Part shown: in pieces, positions 16,441 to 24,929 of the stretch | Position numbering within the stretch: the first letter of the stretch is position 1 | Layout: every line of letters begins with the position of its first letter | Source of the DNA: Nocardioides sp. T2.26MG-1 | GTDB taxonomy: Bacteria > Actinomycetota > Actinomycetes > Propionibacteriales > Nocardioidaceae | Direction of reading: 5' to 3' | DNA: 64,000 bases | Assembly (NCBI RefSeq): GCF_950101795.1 | Contig: NZ_CATNLZ010000036.1 | Span: 107,844 to 171,843, forward strand | Translations under genes and position numbers: made by a program | Notes under the pieces: generated by a model | What the model saw: the letters and a program-made list of their open reading frames with translations, nothing else | Told to the model about the DNA's origin: nothing | Database searches by the model: none

Positions 16441-17252
16441 AGGGGGGTCTGCCAGCCGGTGATGAGGCCCTGCAGCTGGGCCATACCCGTGGACCAGACG
16501 CCTGAGAGCTGGGCCAGCCCGACGAGAACGAGGAAGGTCCCTCCCAGGCGGGCGATGAGGCCTTGGTGGTGGCGGACCCAGGCGAAGGTCTGATTGGCGC
16601 GGCCGTAGGAGGCCGCCGCTACGAGAAACGGCAGGCCCAGGCCCATGCTGTAGGCGAACGTCAGCAGTGCCCCCCTACTGGCGGTTGCCGACGTTGTCGA
16701 GAGCGTGAGGACGGCAGCAAGAGTGGGGCCAATGCACGGTGTCCACCCCACCGCGAACATGCCGCCTAGCAGCGGGGCTCCGGCGAGGCCGACACGGGGG
16801 GCGAAAGACGGCTTGTAGGTGCGGTTCAGAAGGGGGATCTTGCCCATGGCCCCCATGAACACGAGCCCCATGAGGACGGTGAGCGCGCCGGAGATCCGCA
16901 GCAGCGCGTCCTGGTGGAGGGTCAGTTGCCGTCCGATCTCCCCGAACGCGGCGCCGTACGCCGTGAAGACCCCAGAGAAGCCGAGCACGAATAGTCCAGC
17001 GCCCAGCACGGTCCGCGACGCGGCCGTTCGCTGCCGCACCGCGACCGATCGCCCGACTCCTCCTTTGCTGTTCTCTGCAGGCCCGTCGTTGGCTAGACCA
17101 GACACGTAGCCGAGGTAGGCGGGAACCAGCGGAAGGCAGCAGGGCGAGAAGAACGAGATCAACCCGGCGAGCGCTGCCACGAGCAGAGCCGCGATGATGG
17201 GACCCGAGAGCACCGTGTCCTGGATGTTGCCTGCGAGCATGGCGACCGGCAT
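16437..17252 (-). CDS. ccdA: CcdA/DsbD-type transmembrane thiol-redox protein
   Basis: A 271-residue polytopic CcdA that moves reducing equivalents from cytoplasmic thioredoxin across the membrane. The redox Cys are in SFFSPCCLPLVPAYLGY and GWTPCIGPTLAAV, the expected pair of membrane Cys motifs. Start ATG 17252 follows AGAGG; in-frame sequence upstream is open but overlaps the divergent blaI gene. It would reduce the TlpA-like protein at 19175 and so support apocytochrome thiol reduction. A BlaI-type dyad lies 30 bases upstream. Confidence 0.92.
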   Translation of the reverse strand: MPVAMLAGNIQDTVLSGPIIAALLVAALAGLISFFSPCCLPLVPAYLGYVSGLANDGPAENSKGGVGRSVAVRQRTAASRTVLGAGLFVLGFSGVFTAYGAAFGEIGRQLTLHQDALLRISGALTVLMGLVFMGAMGKIPLLNRTYKPSFAPRVGLAGAPLLGGMFAVGWTPCIGPTLAAVLTLSTTSATASRGALLTFAYSMGLGLPFLVAAASYGRANQTFAWVRHHQGLIARLGGTFLVLVGLAQLSGVWSTGMAQLQGLITGWQTPL

Positions 17253-17281
17253 CGTGACCTCTACTGGTGGACTCGGACAAT

Positions 17282-17300
17282 CTACTATGACCGATAGTAC
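17282..17300. promoter_or_regulatory. BlaI-type operator dyad, site 5 (blaI/ccdA intergenic)
   Basis: CTACTA-N7-TAGTAC centred between the divergent ccdA and blaI genes. Its place in front of blaI is the main reason for assigning the dyad family to BlaI, since BlaI/MecI repressors normally control themselves. Confidence 0.8.
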
Positions 17301-17336
17301 GATGATTGACACGACGACGACGAAGCAGGTGAGGAC

Positions 17337-17723
17337 GTGCGGCAGCTGGGGCAGCTGGAGGCGTCGGTCATGCAGCGCCTCTGGGACTGGGACCGGCCGG
17401 TGGTCGTGCGTGAGGTGCTCGAAGACCTGCAACAGGGTCGGGAGATCGCCTATACGACGGTGATGACCGTTCTGGACAACCTCCACAGCAAGGGACTGGT
17501 CCGACGGGAGAAGCAGGGCCGCGCCTACGTTTACGTAGCAACCTTGACCCGCGAGGAGTACACCGCGGGACTTCTCGACCAGGTCCTCTCTCAGAGCACG
17601 GACCTCGGCGCCACCCTCCTTCACTTCGTGGGTCACATGTCGAACGACGAGCTCGCCGTGCTCCGGTCGGCTCTCGACAGCGTCGAGAGCACTGGCGACG
17701 ACCCGCCCCGGGCGTCCCGGTGA
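17337..17723 (+). CDS. BlaI/MecI/CopY-family repressor
   Basis: A 128-residue winged-helix repressor of the BlaI/MecI/CopY family: N-terminal HTH with LEASVMQRLWDWDRPVVVRE and YTTVMTVLDNLHSKGLV, then a helical dimerisation tail. It starts at GTG 17337 after AGGTGAGGAC. No beta-lactamase is visible; genes carrying the matching dyad concern copper, haem and thiols, so it may act more like CopY than BlaI. The CxCxxxxCxC metal hook of classic CopY is absent. Its stop overlaps the M56 peptidase start by 4 bases. Confidence 0.92.
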   Translation: MRQLGQLEASVMQRLWDWDRPVVVREVLEDLQQGREIAYTTVMTVLDNLHSKGLVRREKQGRAYVYVATLTREEYTAGLLDQVLSQSTDLGATLLHFVGHMSNDELAVLRSALDSVESTGDDPPRASR

Positions 17724-18688
17724 CCGCGCCGCTCATCCTCGCGTTGTTCGTGGGGGCGACGGCGGTGCTGGCCCCCCGTCACCTATTGCGGGCGAGCTGG
17801 GTGCACCGCTCGCCGCGCTGGGGCATCTGGGCGTGGCAGGCGGTCTCGCTCGCGGTCACTCTTGCTGTCTTGCTCATCGGCGTGACCCTTGCTCTGCCGA
17901 TCTTGCCGATCGGCCCGCACCTCACCGAGCTCGTCCGGACAACGCACCTTGACGTCACCGACCACTACACGACACCGGCTGGCAACGGGCTGGCGGTCAT
18001 TGCCGCGGTGTTCTCGGTCGCCCTGTTCGGGCGCGCGGCGATCCTGCTCTTCTCGAACCTCCGGCGGTCGGCACGCCGCCGCGCGCAGCAGGTCGAGGGG
18101 CTGCGACTCATCGGCACCCGCCACCCGGGCGGCTTCACTGTGATCAATCACCCCGTCCCGCTCGTCTACTGCCTTCCCGGGCGACAGCGCGCAGTGGTGG
18201 TCACCCGCGCAGCGATGGAAGTGCTCACACCACAAGAGCTCGACTCTGTGCTGGCCCATGAGCGGACTCACCTTCGTGCACGGCACGACTTGGCGCTGGC
18301 GGTGGCCGACGCCCTGTCCCGCACGTTCAGGGGCATCGGGCTGTTCACCACCGCCCACCAGCAGGTTGCCACACTGGTGGAGATGCAGGCCGACGACGCG
18401 GCGCGTGGCGTAGGAGCCCGCCACGCGATGGCGAGCGCCCTCGTCACGTTGGGCTCCACCGTTCGTTCCCCCGCGGCGCCAACGGAGACCAACCGCGTGG
18501 CGGCGCGGATCCGTCGTCTGGCGGAAGCATCACCGTCGATCGTCCGGCCCAGACAGCGTCTCGCCGTCGGGGCCTGTACCGTCGCGCTGCTCTCGGCGCC
18601 GGTCGCCTTGGCACTCGCACCGGCAATGGAGGCGTCGGCTCGCGACTGCTGTCACGTGGCCCTTCCGGCGGACCCTCAGCGCAAGTGA
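17720..18688 (+). CDS. M56-family membrane metallopeptidase (BlaR1-like)
   Basis: A 322-residue integral membrane peptidase of the M56 (BlaR1/MecR1) family. Membrane segments at the N-terminus precede the zinc motif HERTH (residues 180-184) and a downstream EMQADDAA that could supply the third ligand. It lacks the extracellular penicillin-binding sensor of true BlaR1, so the signal is something else. In the family this peptidase triggers cleavage of its partner repressor; here that would derepress the six dyad-bearing promoters. Its tail ends ARDCCHVALP, a Cys pair beside His near a final membrane segment, which could sense metal or redox state. Confidence 0.85.
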   Translation: MTAPLILALFVGATAVLAPRHLLRASWVHRSPRWGIWAWQAVSLAVTLAVLLIGVTLALPILPIGPHLTELVRTTHLDVTDHYTTPAGNGLAVIAAVFSVALFGRAAILLFSNLRRSARRRAQQVEGLRLIGTRHPGGFTVINHPVPLVYCLPGRQRAVVVTRAAMEVLTPQELDSVLAHERTHLRARHDLALAVADALSRTFRGIGLFTTAHQQVATLVEMQADDAARGVGARHAMASALVTLGSTVRSPAAPTETNRVAARIRRLAEASPSIVRPRQRLAVGACTVALLSAPVALALAPAMEASARDCCHVALPADPQRK

Positions 18689-18722
18689 GGCAACGCCCCG
18701 GAGGCAAGACCCTTTCAGACTT

Positions 18723-19178
18723 TCATTCCTCGGTCCCCGGCCACGGGTTCCGAGCACAGCCATCGAGCCCGTAGGTCTGCTGCAGCATGACGGGCGCCGG
18801 CGATCCCGGGGAGGGGCGGGCCTCGTGCGATCCTCCGAGTGCGTGGCCGACCTCGTGGTTGATGACGTACCTGCGGTAGTCGACCAGCCGGCCCTTGTAG
18901 TGAGGCACACCGAACGCCCATCGCCTGGCATTGATGACCACGAGTGCGCCGTTGCGGCGTGAGACCTCTCCACGCGTCGGCAAGGGCGTGCACGGCGCGT
19001 CGGTTATGTCTGGGGAGGCAAGGAACATCCCGATGGTCGAGCCTGCGCCGACCTGCCTGAACGTATGACCGGTGACCGACGACCACCCCCGGGCATCCAG
19101 AAGCGGGCCACAACCCGGTGAGCGAACGCGGGGCCTGGGAAGGGCGGGCAACGGCAGACGCCGACCACTCTGACTCAC
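18723..19178 (-). pseudogene. DUF3152 metalloprotease-like gene, 5'-truncated
   Basis: The last ~130 codons match the C-terminal part of actinobacterial DUF3152 proteins, including a zinc-type NHEVGHALGGSHE and the terminal APVMLQQTYGLDGC and NPWP. The family's N-terminal membrane anchor and first half of the domain are missing. Before about 19112 the frame reads sequence unlike the family and runs into the thioredoxin gene. Truncation by rearrangement is likely. It may still be translated from an internal start but would lack an export signal. Confidence 0.65.
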
Positions 19179-19882
19179 CGCAAAGTCTGGGAAGCCGCCG
19201 TCGGATCGGCAGACCGCTCGGCGAGGACCGCCTCAACCAGCTCTCTCAGGGTCACGTATGTAGTCGGCCCTACTATCCGCGCCGCGATCCGGCCATCCCG
19301 GTCCACCACGACCGTGGTGGGCACGGCCACACCCAGAGCGCTACCGAAAGCCAACAGCGCCTCATCGCTGTCCTCAGACCGGAGACTCTCGTAAGGCACC
19401 CTCTGCCGTCGCTCGAAGGCTCGGGCAGCGCCCTCACTGTCGCGCACGTTGATCCCCACAAACCTCACGCGCCCCGCCGTTTCCCGAGCCGTTCTCACCA
19501 AGGCTGGGGCTTCCTGCCTGCAGGGCGCGCACCAAGAACCCCAGACGTTGTACACCGCAACCTGGCCATCGAGAGCCGAGCTCTCGAACTTGGATCCATT
19601 GAGCAGCTCTCCGGCAAAGTCGTCGACGGACTCACGCTCAGACACTGGAAATTGTTGAATGACCGACTCCCCCGTTGATCGGCCAGACGATGGCTCCTCC
19701 GCGCGCGTGATGGCCCACCAGGCTGACACGACCACCAGAACGAGCAGCGCCACCAACTGCACCGCCCAGGGCCCTCGCATCGGGAAGCTTGCCTGCGGCA
19801 CCTGGGTAGCGTGGACCGACACGGCGCCGAGGTCCTTGTCCAACGATGCGGCCGACCGTTCGTCGGGACCATCACTAGGCAT
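19175..19882 (-). CDS. TlpA-like thioredoxin-fold protein, membrane anchored
   Basis: A 235-residue protein with one N-terminal membrane helix (residues ~36-58) and an extracytoplasmic TlpA/ResA-type thioredoxin domain. The active site is W117-C118-A-P-C121 in YNVWGSWCAPC, and the cis-Pro loop is VAVPTTVVVDRDG. ATG 19882 is chosen for its ribosome site (AGGGAGATGG); open frame upstream is spurious. It would reduce apocytochrome c Cys pairs with electrons from CcdA, feeding ResB-CcsB. A perfect BlaI-type dyad lies about 80 bases upstream. Confidence 0.9.
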   Translation of the reverse strand: MPSDGPDERSAASLDKDLGAVSVHATQVPQASFPMRGPWAVQLVALLVLVVVSAWWAITRAEEPSSGRSTGESVIQQFPVSERESVDDFAGELLNGSKFESSALDGQVAVYNVWGSWCAPCRQEAPALVRTARETAGRVRFVGINVRDSEGAARAFERRQRVPYESLRSEDSDEALLAFGSALGVAVPTTVVVDRDGRIAARIVGPTTYVTLRELVEAVLAERSADPTAASQTLR

Positions 19883-19959
19883 ACTTTTCCATCTCCCTGC
19901 TGGTTGGAACGCGCGAAGAAGCGGCCTCGACCAACAGCGCACGCGCACCGCGTTCGCCA

Positions 19960-19978
19960 CTACTAGTTGACATAGTAG
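19960..19978. promoter_or_regulatory. BlaI-type operator dyad, site 6 (perfect)
   Basis: CTACTA-N7-TAGTAG, within a slightly longer palindrome ACTACTA-N7-TAGTAGT, upstream of the minus-strand TlpA-like gene. Confidence 0.78.
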
Positions 19979-20178
19979 TAGCGGCACGTGTGAGCGACAC
20001 CCGTTGGGTCCGCCATGAGGTCGGGAGAAGGGTTCCGTTGCATCGCCGCTGGAGACCCTGCGCGATTGGGTCGCGCGGGGCTTGAGCCTTCATGGCGGCG
20101 CAAGCCGATTCCGCAGGCTTCTGCTCTCAACCGATCAGCTTCCCTTCACGAGAACGAGGTAGGTGTACGAGCGACTCT

Positions 20179-20668
20179 TCATGCAGACGGCATCCTTCTT
20201 GCGAACGACCGGAGGCTCAGCCATCGGGGTGTGGCTGCAACGCACCGCTCCCATTCGGGGCCGAAGCTGGCCCCCATCGCGCGCTCCTCGGCTTCGATCT
20301 GTGCCTTGCTGATCAGGAGGACGAACCCCGCGGCAGGGAGGAGACCAGGGGGCGAGCGCCTGGCGATCGCGGTGGCGACAAGTAGGCCGACCATCGCCAG
20401 GGACATCGGGTTCCGGGTGACTTGGAAGGGCCCGTCACTCACCAGGCGGCTGGCAAGCTCCGGGGCAAGCGGATCAACGGTTGTCTCCTGGCGCCCAAAC
20501 GCGGTCACGGCCCAGATCAGGGAGTGCCAGGCTCGCCTTGCCGATCACCCCGGACAGCCCGAGTGAGGTCCGGCTCGGCAAACGGCCACCGAGAAGCGAC
20601 TTCTGCGCCAGCAACGCGCCGGCCAGCCAGCCCAGCGGCGGCACCCGGCGGAGTTCAGCCGAGTTCAC
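20179..20668 (-). pseudogene. Frameshifted ICMT-family methyltransferase remnant
   Basis: The C-terminal part (frame ending at 20179) reads SRLVSDGPFQVTRNPMSLAM and APRWLSL-like ending TPRWLSL, clearly homologous to the intact isoprenylcysteine-methyltransferase-like protein at 45181 (HQLSRNPMYVGM, VPRWLGF). The N-terminal part (LRRVPPLGWLAGALLAQKSLL) lies in another frame from 20668, so a frameshift falls near 20515-20530. The gene is the downstream end of a decayed metal cassette. Confidence 0.72.
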
Positions 20669-21420
20669 GGGCTGTGCCCTGCAGGTTTACCGGTCGAGAT
20701 CTGATGCAGCGCGGTGTCGTTGCTGCAGCAGCCGTCGCCGCAGGGGGCATCGGTCTCGACAGAGCTGGGTCCGTGGGAGGTAGCTGTGGGTGCGCAGCAG
20801 CTTTTACCGCGCCAGGCCTCGAGGCCCTCGTTGACCGCTACCGCGGCGATCACCAGGCCGGCGATCGGGTCGGCCCACGACCAGCCCAGCGTCGCATTGA
20901 GGACCCGGCCGACGAGCAGCACGGCCGACAGATAGGTGCAGAGCAGAGTCTGGGTGGAGTCGGCGACGACGGCGTTGGACCCAAGGGCCTTGCCCGTGCG
21001 GCGCGGCGCCCATGAGAGGAACGACATGATCACCAAGGAGGCCGCGGCCAACCCGATGCCGACCGGCGAGGGGTCCGCATCGTGTCCGCTCGCCAAGGCT
21101 CGCACCCATTCGAACGTCACGTAGGCGGCGAGGGCGAAGAACGAGAACGCCATGAGGCGCAGTGCCTGCTGTTCCCAGGACTCGGGGAGCTTGTGGCGGG
21201 ATGCCACAGAATGATGAGCCCGCTGGAGACCTCGACCACCGAGTCCAGGCCGAATCCGACCAGAGCGACGGATCCGGCAACGATACCGGCGGTGATCGCG
21301 ATGATCGCCTCGATGACGATGTACGAAACTGAGGCAGCGGCCAGCAGTTTGCGCCCGCGGGCCAAGCCTGGCCTTTTCGGTCGCGTCGAGATTCGCGTGA
21401 GTGTGGACGTGGTTCCTCAT
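20665..21420 (-). pseudogene. Frameshifted cation exporter remnant (copy of 46568-47308)
   Basis: Close copy of the intact exporter at 46568-47308. The start (MRNHVHTH...EKARLGPRAQ) is in one frame. A middle piece, LLAAASVSYIVIEAIIAITA to VVEVSSGLIILW, is in another (about 21360-21195). The rest, from ALRLMAFSFFALAAYVTFEW to the Cys-rich tail GDGCCSND, is back in the first. Two indels therefore break some 55 codons. Identity with the intact copy is very high over the last ~150 residues, so the decay or the duplication is recent. Confidence 0.85.
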
Positions 21421-21608
21421 CAGGCGCCTTCGAGAGTGGAGGCGCCGAAGTTCGGGCACAGCGTGACGGCGTCACCGGTCAGCGCGAGTAGTCGCTCGGC
21501 CGCGGCGAGCAGCTGCATGACGATGTCGGCGTGGTTCAGCGACCACATCGAGGCTCGTCCCTCCAATCGGAAGCTCACTCGCCCGCAGTCCTCCAGGCAG
21601 GCGAGGCG
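21420..21608 (-). pseudogene. ArsR/CmtR-type repressor, 3' fragment
   Basis: Only the C-terminal ~60 codons remain: ACLEDCGRVSF, EGRASMWSLNHADIV and TLCPNFGAST match the intact repressor at 47305 (ACLKDCGLVTS, EGRASMWSLNHTDTV). Similarity stops near 21608, removing the first half of the winged helix. It overlaps the exporter remnant as in the intact cassette. The break lies about 240 bases from the first gene of the integrative element. Confidence 0.82.
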
Positions 21609-21848
21609 TACGTCAAGCTGGGCGTCAGGCAGGGCAGTGCAGGGCACAGGATCACCAACGCCGGCGTGGCCATCTAGGTTCAATTTGCCGGTGGTGAGCG
21701 GCGGCTCTGAATCCCCAACGCGGTCCCCTGGCAGGTCGACCCGCAACTCTTAGGGAACGCTTCTGACCTGCGCAAACGCGTGGCTTAACCCTACGTTCCC
21801 CCACGGGATTACCAGGTTCCGGAAACGGTGCCGGGCGAAGGTCGAGCC

Positions 21849-22757
21849 ATGTACGACCCGGACAACCCGATCCCGCTCTGGACCGTCTCGTCAATGCAGC
21901 GCGTCGCTACCGAGCCAACCCTGGCTGATGCCGCGATCCGCTACGCCAACCTCGGGATACCGGTCTTCCCCTGCGTCCCGGGCGGCAAGCAACCGCTCAC
22001 GCCGAACGGCTTTTACGACGCGACATCGTCGGCTCGCACCGTGCATCACTGGTGGCGGCGAACGCCGGACGCGAACATCGGCCTGCCCACAGGTGCCGAC
22101 ACCGGGATCCTGGTCGTCGACATCGACGTCCATCCTGGGGGCAGCGGATTCGCCGCGTTCGAGCGAGCACGGTCAGAAGAGCTCACCAACAGCTGGGGCT
22201 GGATCGTCCGCACACCCTCGGGCGGAATCCACGCCTACTACCCCGCCGAGACTGACCGCGAGCAGCGCTCCTGGCAGGTGCCTTCCTCGCACGTCGACTT
22301 CCGGGGCGACGGCGGCTACGTCATCGCTCCCCCGTCACGCATCGAGGTCGACGGAGAGCTCACGACATACGAGGTCATCGCGGTCACGACCCAGCCGGCG
22401 AAGCCGCTCGACGCGATCAGACTTCGGCAGTTCCTGGAGCCGCCCCGGCCTCGACCGGTAAACCCACCCTCGGGGCTTCCGCCGAAGCGGTGCCGCCCTC
22501 AGGCACTGGCCAGAGTGGTCGCCCTGACTCCCGAAGGTGGTCGCAACCGGGCCCTCTTCTGGGCGTCCTGCCGCATGGCCGAGGACGGCCAGACCCGGGC
22601 GCACGCAGTCAGCTACCTCATGCCGGCCGCGCAGTACGCCGGTCTGCCCGATCGCGAGATCGAGTCGACGATCGACTCGGCGTACCGGATCGCCTCTCGG
22701 ATCGGCCCTTGGAGCGGCGTGGGCCCTCCCGTCCGGAGTGAGGCGATCCAGCTGTGA
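21849..22757 (+). CDS. Bifunctional DNA primase/polymerase (Prim-Pol)
   Basis: A 302-residue archaeo-eukaryotic-type primase/polymerase of the kind found on plasmids and integrative elements. Residues ~15-45 give the typical opening (YANLGIPVFPCVPGGKQPLT). The acidic metal site is LVVDIDVHPGGSG, and later motifs VDFRGDGGYVIAPPS and GGRNRALFWASCRMAED match the family. It lacks a fused helicase. It starts at ATG 21849 after CGAAGG. It probably primes element replication after excision or in a recipient. Its stop overlaps the next GTG. Confidence 0.88.
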   Translation: MYDPDNPIPLWTVSSMQRVATEPTLADAAIRYANLGIPVFPCVPGGKQPLTPNGFYDATSSARTVHHWWRRTPDANIGLPTGADTGILVVDIDVHPGGSGFAAFERARSEELTNSWGWIVRTPSGGIHAYYPAETDREQRSWQVPSSHVDFRGDGGYVIAPPSRIEVDGELTTYEVIAVTTQPAKPLDAIRLRQFLEPPRPRPVNPPSGLPPKRCRPQALARVVALTPEGGRNRALFWASCRMAEDGQTRAHAVSYLMPAAQYAGLPDREIESTIDSAYRIASRIGPWSGVGPPVRSEAIQL

Positions 22758-23107
22758 ACACCCACGCCGAGTACCGCCGACACAGCTACCGGCCGCCCGA
22801 ACCCTCACCGCCGGTGCCGGGCACCGAATCAGCACCCAACGAACTAGCTCACCACCACGATCCGTCGCTGTCCGCGGCGGAAGGGCAGGCATCGGCGAGG
22901 GCAGCGAAGGACATCGCATGGGTCCGGCCGACCGATCTGGCTGCGTACGTCACCCCCATGGTCGGGCGCGGAGTCGACCTCCATGCCGAACTGACCCGGC
23001 GCGCACGCCGTTCTCCGGTCGCGACCAAGCGCGTCCTCGCGCGAGGCGTCCCCAGCTCCCCGTCGCCTAGGCCGCCGGCGAACCGTACGGAGGGGCTCTC
23101 GCTATGA
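22754..23107 (+). CDS. Hypothetical protein, Pro/Arg-rich
   Basis: A 117-residue protein with no domain I recognise. It is rich in Pro, Arg and Ser, with a more ordered middle (residues ~48-80, AKDIAWVRPTDLAAYVTPMV). It is coupled to both neighbours by start-stop overlaps (GTGA and ATGA), so it is a genuine member of the primase operon. Confidence 0.65.
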   Translation: MNTHAEYRRHSYRPPEPSPPVPGTESAPNELAHHHDPSLSAAEGQASARAAKDIAWVRPTDLAAYVTPMVGRGVDLHAELTRRARRSPVATKRVLARGVPSSPSPRPPANRTEGLSL

Positions 23108-23913
23108 ACCAATCGTTCAAGACCGCGAACGGACTCCGCCGGCTCCTGATGCGCCTCCGCGTGTCCGGGCCGCAGGCCTGGGAGCAGGACCCCGAGGCCC
23201 GCGAGCTGATGCTCTACGCCGCAGAGAAGTACGAGGCGCTGGCGATCAAGCACCGCTGCGACCGGACCGCTGGAGCCGCGGCGGCCTTCGAGGCAATGCG
23301 GACCTATGCCGTCCGCACAGCCGACGACCCGTGGGCAGTCGTGACCATGGCGGTCAAGGTCACGCTTATCGCCGAGGAGCGCGCCGACGGGCTCCTGTGC
23401 TCGGTCGACCAGGCCCGGCGCCCGGAGATCTCCCGGCACCACGACGTCCGCCGGTTCTGCGACACCGAAGCCGAGTTGCCCAACTTCCTCCCGGCGCTCG
23501 CAATCGAGCCGTTCAACCCCGACGAGACTCCACCGACCGGTGCGTACGAGGCGGTCGACGCGACGATCGACCTCTTCACCGCCCTCGGCTGGCCACGGGA
23601 CACGGCGACCTGCGCGCTCGACTACATCTCCGCCCGGCTGGTCGAGTCCGGATCCCGCCCGAAGGCTCACGCAGCTCTGCGGCGTGACCACACGGCGCGG
23701 GCTCTCCTCGACATCGACCAGGAGGCGTGGTCAACGGTTCTGCGCATCGTGCTGGGCAATCCGAACCCCGACGAGGCCTGTACGTCGGACGGGCACGGAG
23801 TCCTCCTGAGGCTGCTCATTGAGCACCCGGTGGCCGAACTCCTGGACGACGATCTGCTGGTGTTCGAGATCAGCGAGACCGCTCCGCGACCGCAGGCGCG
23901 GATCCATGCCTGA
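23104..23913 (+). CDS. Conserved element protein of unknown function
   Basis: A 269-residue, mostly helical soluble protein that I do not recognise. No catalytic motif or membrane segment is visible; the first 70 residues (GLRRLLMRLRVSGPQAWEQD...) suggest a small helical domain. Between a primase and ParB it is probably a replication or maintenance accessory. It overlaps the ParB gene by 8 bases. Confidence 0.7.
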   Translation: MNQSFKTANGLRRLLMRLRVSGPQAWEQDPEARELMLYAAEKYEALAIKHRCDRTAGAAAAFEAMRTYAVRTADDPWAVVTMAVKVTLIAEERADGLLCSVDQARRPEISRHHDVRRFCDTEAELPNFLPALAIEPFNPDETPPTGAYEAVDATIDLFTALGWPRDTATCALDYISARLVESGSRPKAHAALRRDHTARALLDIDQEAWSTVLRIVLGNPNPDEACTSDGHGVLLRLLIEHPVAELLDDDLLVFEISETAPRPQARIHA

Positions 23914-24883
23914 CACGCGCGGCCACATCGAACTCGACCGAGCGCTCGACTCGATCACCGTCGGAGTCCGTCACCGCAAGGACCCCGGTGACCTCGCACC
24001 GCTCATGGAGTCGATCGAACGCCTCGGCCTGCTCCAGCCGATCACCATCACCCCTGAAGGCGTCCTCGTATGCGGGTGGCGACGCCTGGAGGCTGTTCGC
24101 CGGCTCGGATGGCGCACGATGAAGGTCTGGGTCCGCTCGGGCATCTCGGACAAGCTCGAGGGCTTGCTTGCCCAGCAGGACGAGAACCAGCTCCACAAGC
24201 CGCTGAACGAGCTCGAGAAGGCGTCCCTCTACCGGGAGCTCAAGGCACTTCGCGCGGAGGAGGCTGAGCGCCGCATGCAGGCGACCCAGTTCGGGGCGTC
24301 CGCCGACACGGGCGACTCCGGCTGTGCGCCGGGGGCACAGCCGGGGGAGACAGGACGAGCTCGTCGACAGGCAGCGATGGCGATCACCGGGAAGGCGTCG
24401 TACAGCACCCACGAACGGGTCTGCGCGCTCATGGACTGGGCGTCCCGTAAGGCCACGCCTCCGGAGATCCGAGCCATGGCGAACGAAGCCCTCCACATGA
24501 TCGAGCAGGGCGAGTCCGTGAAGCCGCTCTACCTCAAGGTCAAGAAAGCCTTCGAAAACTCACAGCAGCCACAGCCGGAGATCGAGACGGATCTTGCTCG
24601 GCGGGCTCGCGAAGCACGTGAGCGCGCCGAACGCGAGGTGCGCGAGAGGGGCCGCAAGAACCTCAAGCGCAACCACGGACCGGGCAGTCACTTCCGAAGC
24701 GTCCGCTCGTTCAACCTGACCTGGTCCGAACTCGACGGCTGGACGGAGCTGTACGACGTCGACGCCCTCGCCTCCCAACTGAGCAGCAACGACTGGCAAC
24801 GGTTCGACCGCCTCGTGACAGCCACGATCGCGTTCCGCGACCAGCTCGTCGAGGCCCGGCGCCACATAGCGACATCGGCATAG
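23906..24883 (+). CDS. ParB-family DNA-binding protein
   Basis: A 325-residue ParB/Srx-fold protein. The N-terminal nuclease-like domain shows MESIERLGLLQPITI, GVLVCGWRRLEAVRRLGW and the box-II-like motif QDENQLHKPLN. A central helical region and a basic C-terminal coiled stretch (LARRAREARERAEREVRERG) follow. No ParA is encoded nearby, so it may act as an element-specific DNA-binding or transfer-control protein. It starts at ATG 23906, within the end of the previous gene. Confidence 0.85.
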   Translation: MPDTRGHIELDRALDSITVGVRHRKDPGDLAPLMESIERLGLLQPITITPEGVLVCGWRRLEAVRRLGWRTMKVWVRSGISDKLEGLLAQQDENQLHKPLNELEKASLYRELKALRAEEAERRMQATQFGASADTGDSGCAPGAQPGETGRARRQAAMAITGKASYSTHERVCALMDWASRKATPPEIRAMANEALHMIEQGESVKPLYLKVKKAFENSQQPQPEIETDLARRAREARERAEREVRERGRKNLKRNHGPGSHFRSVRSFNLTWSELDGWTELYDVDALASQLSSNDWQRFDRLVTATIAFRDQLVEARRHIATSA

Positions 24884-24929
24884 GCGGCGCACCTATCGGA
24901 CGTCCCTGAACCCGTCGCTCGGAGTTCCG

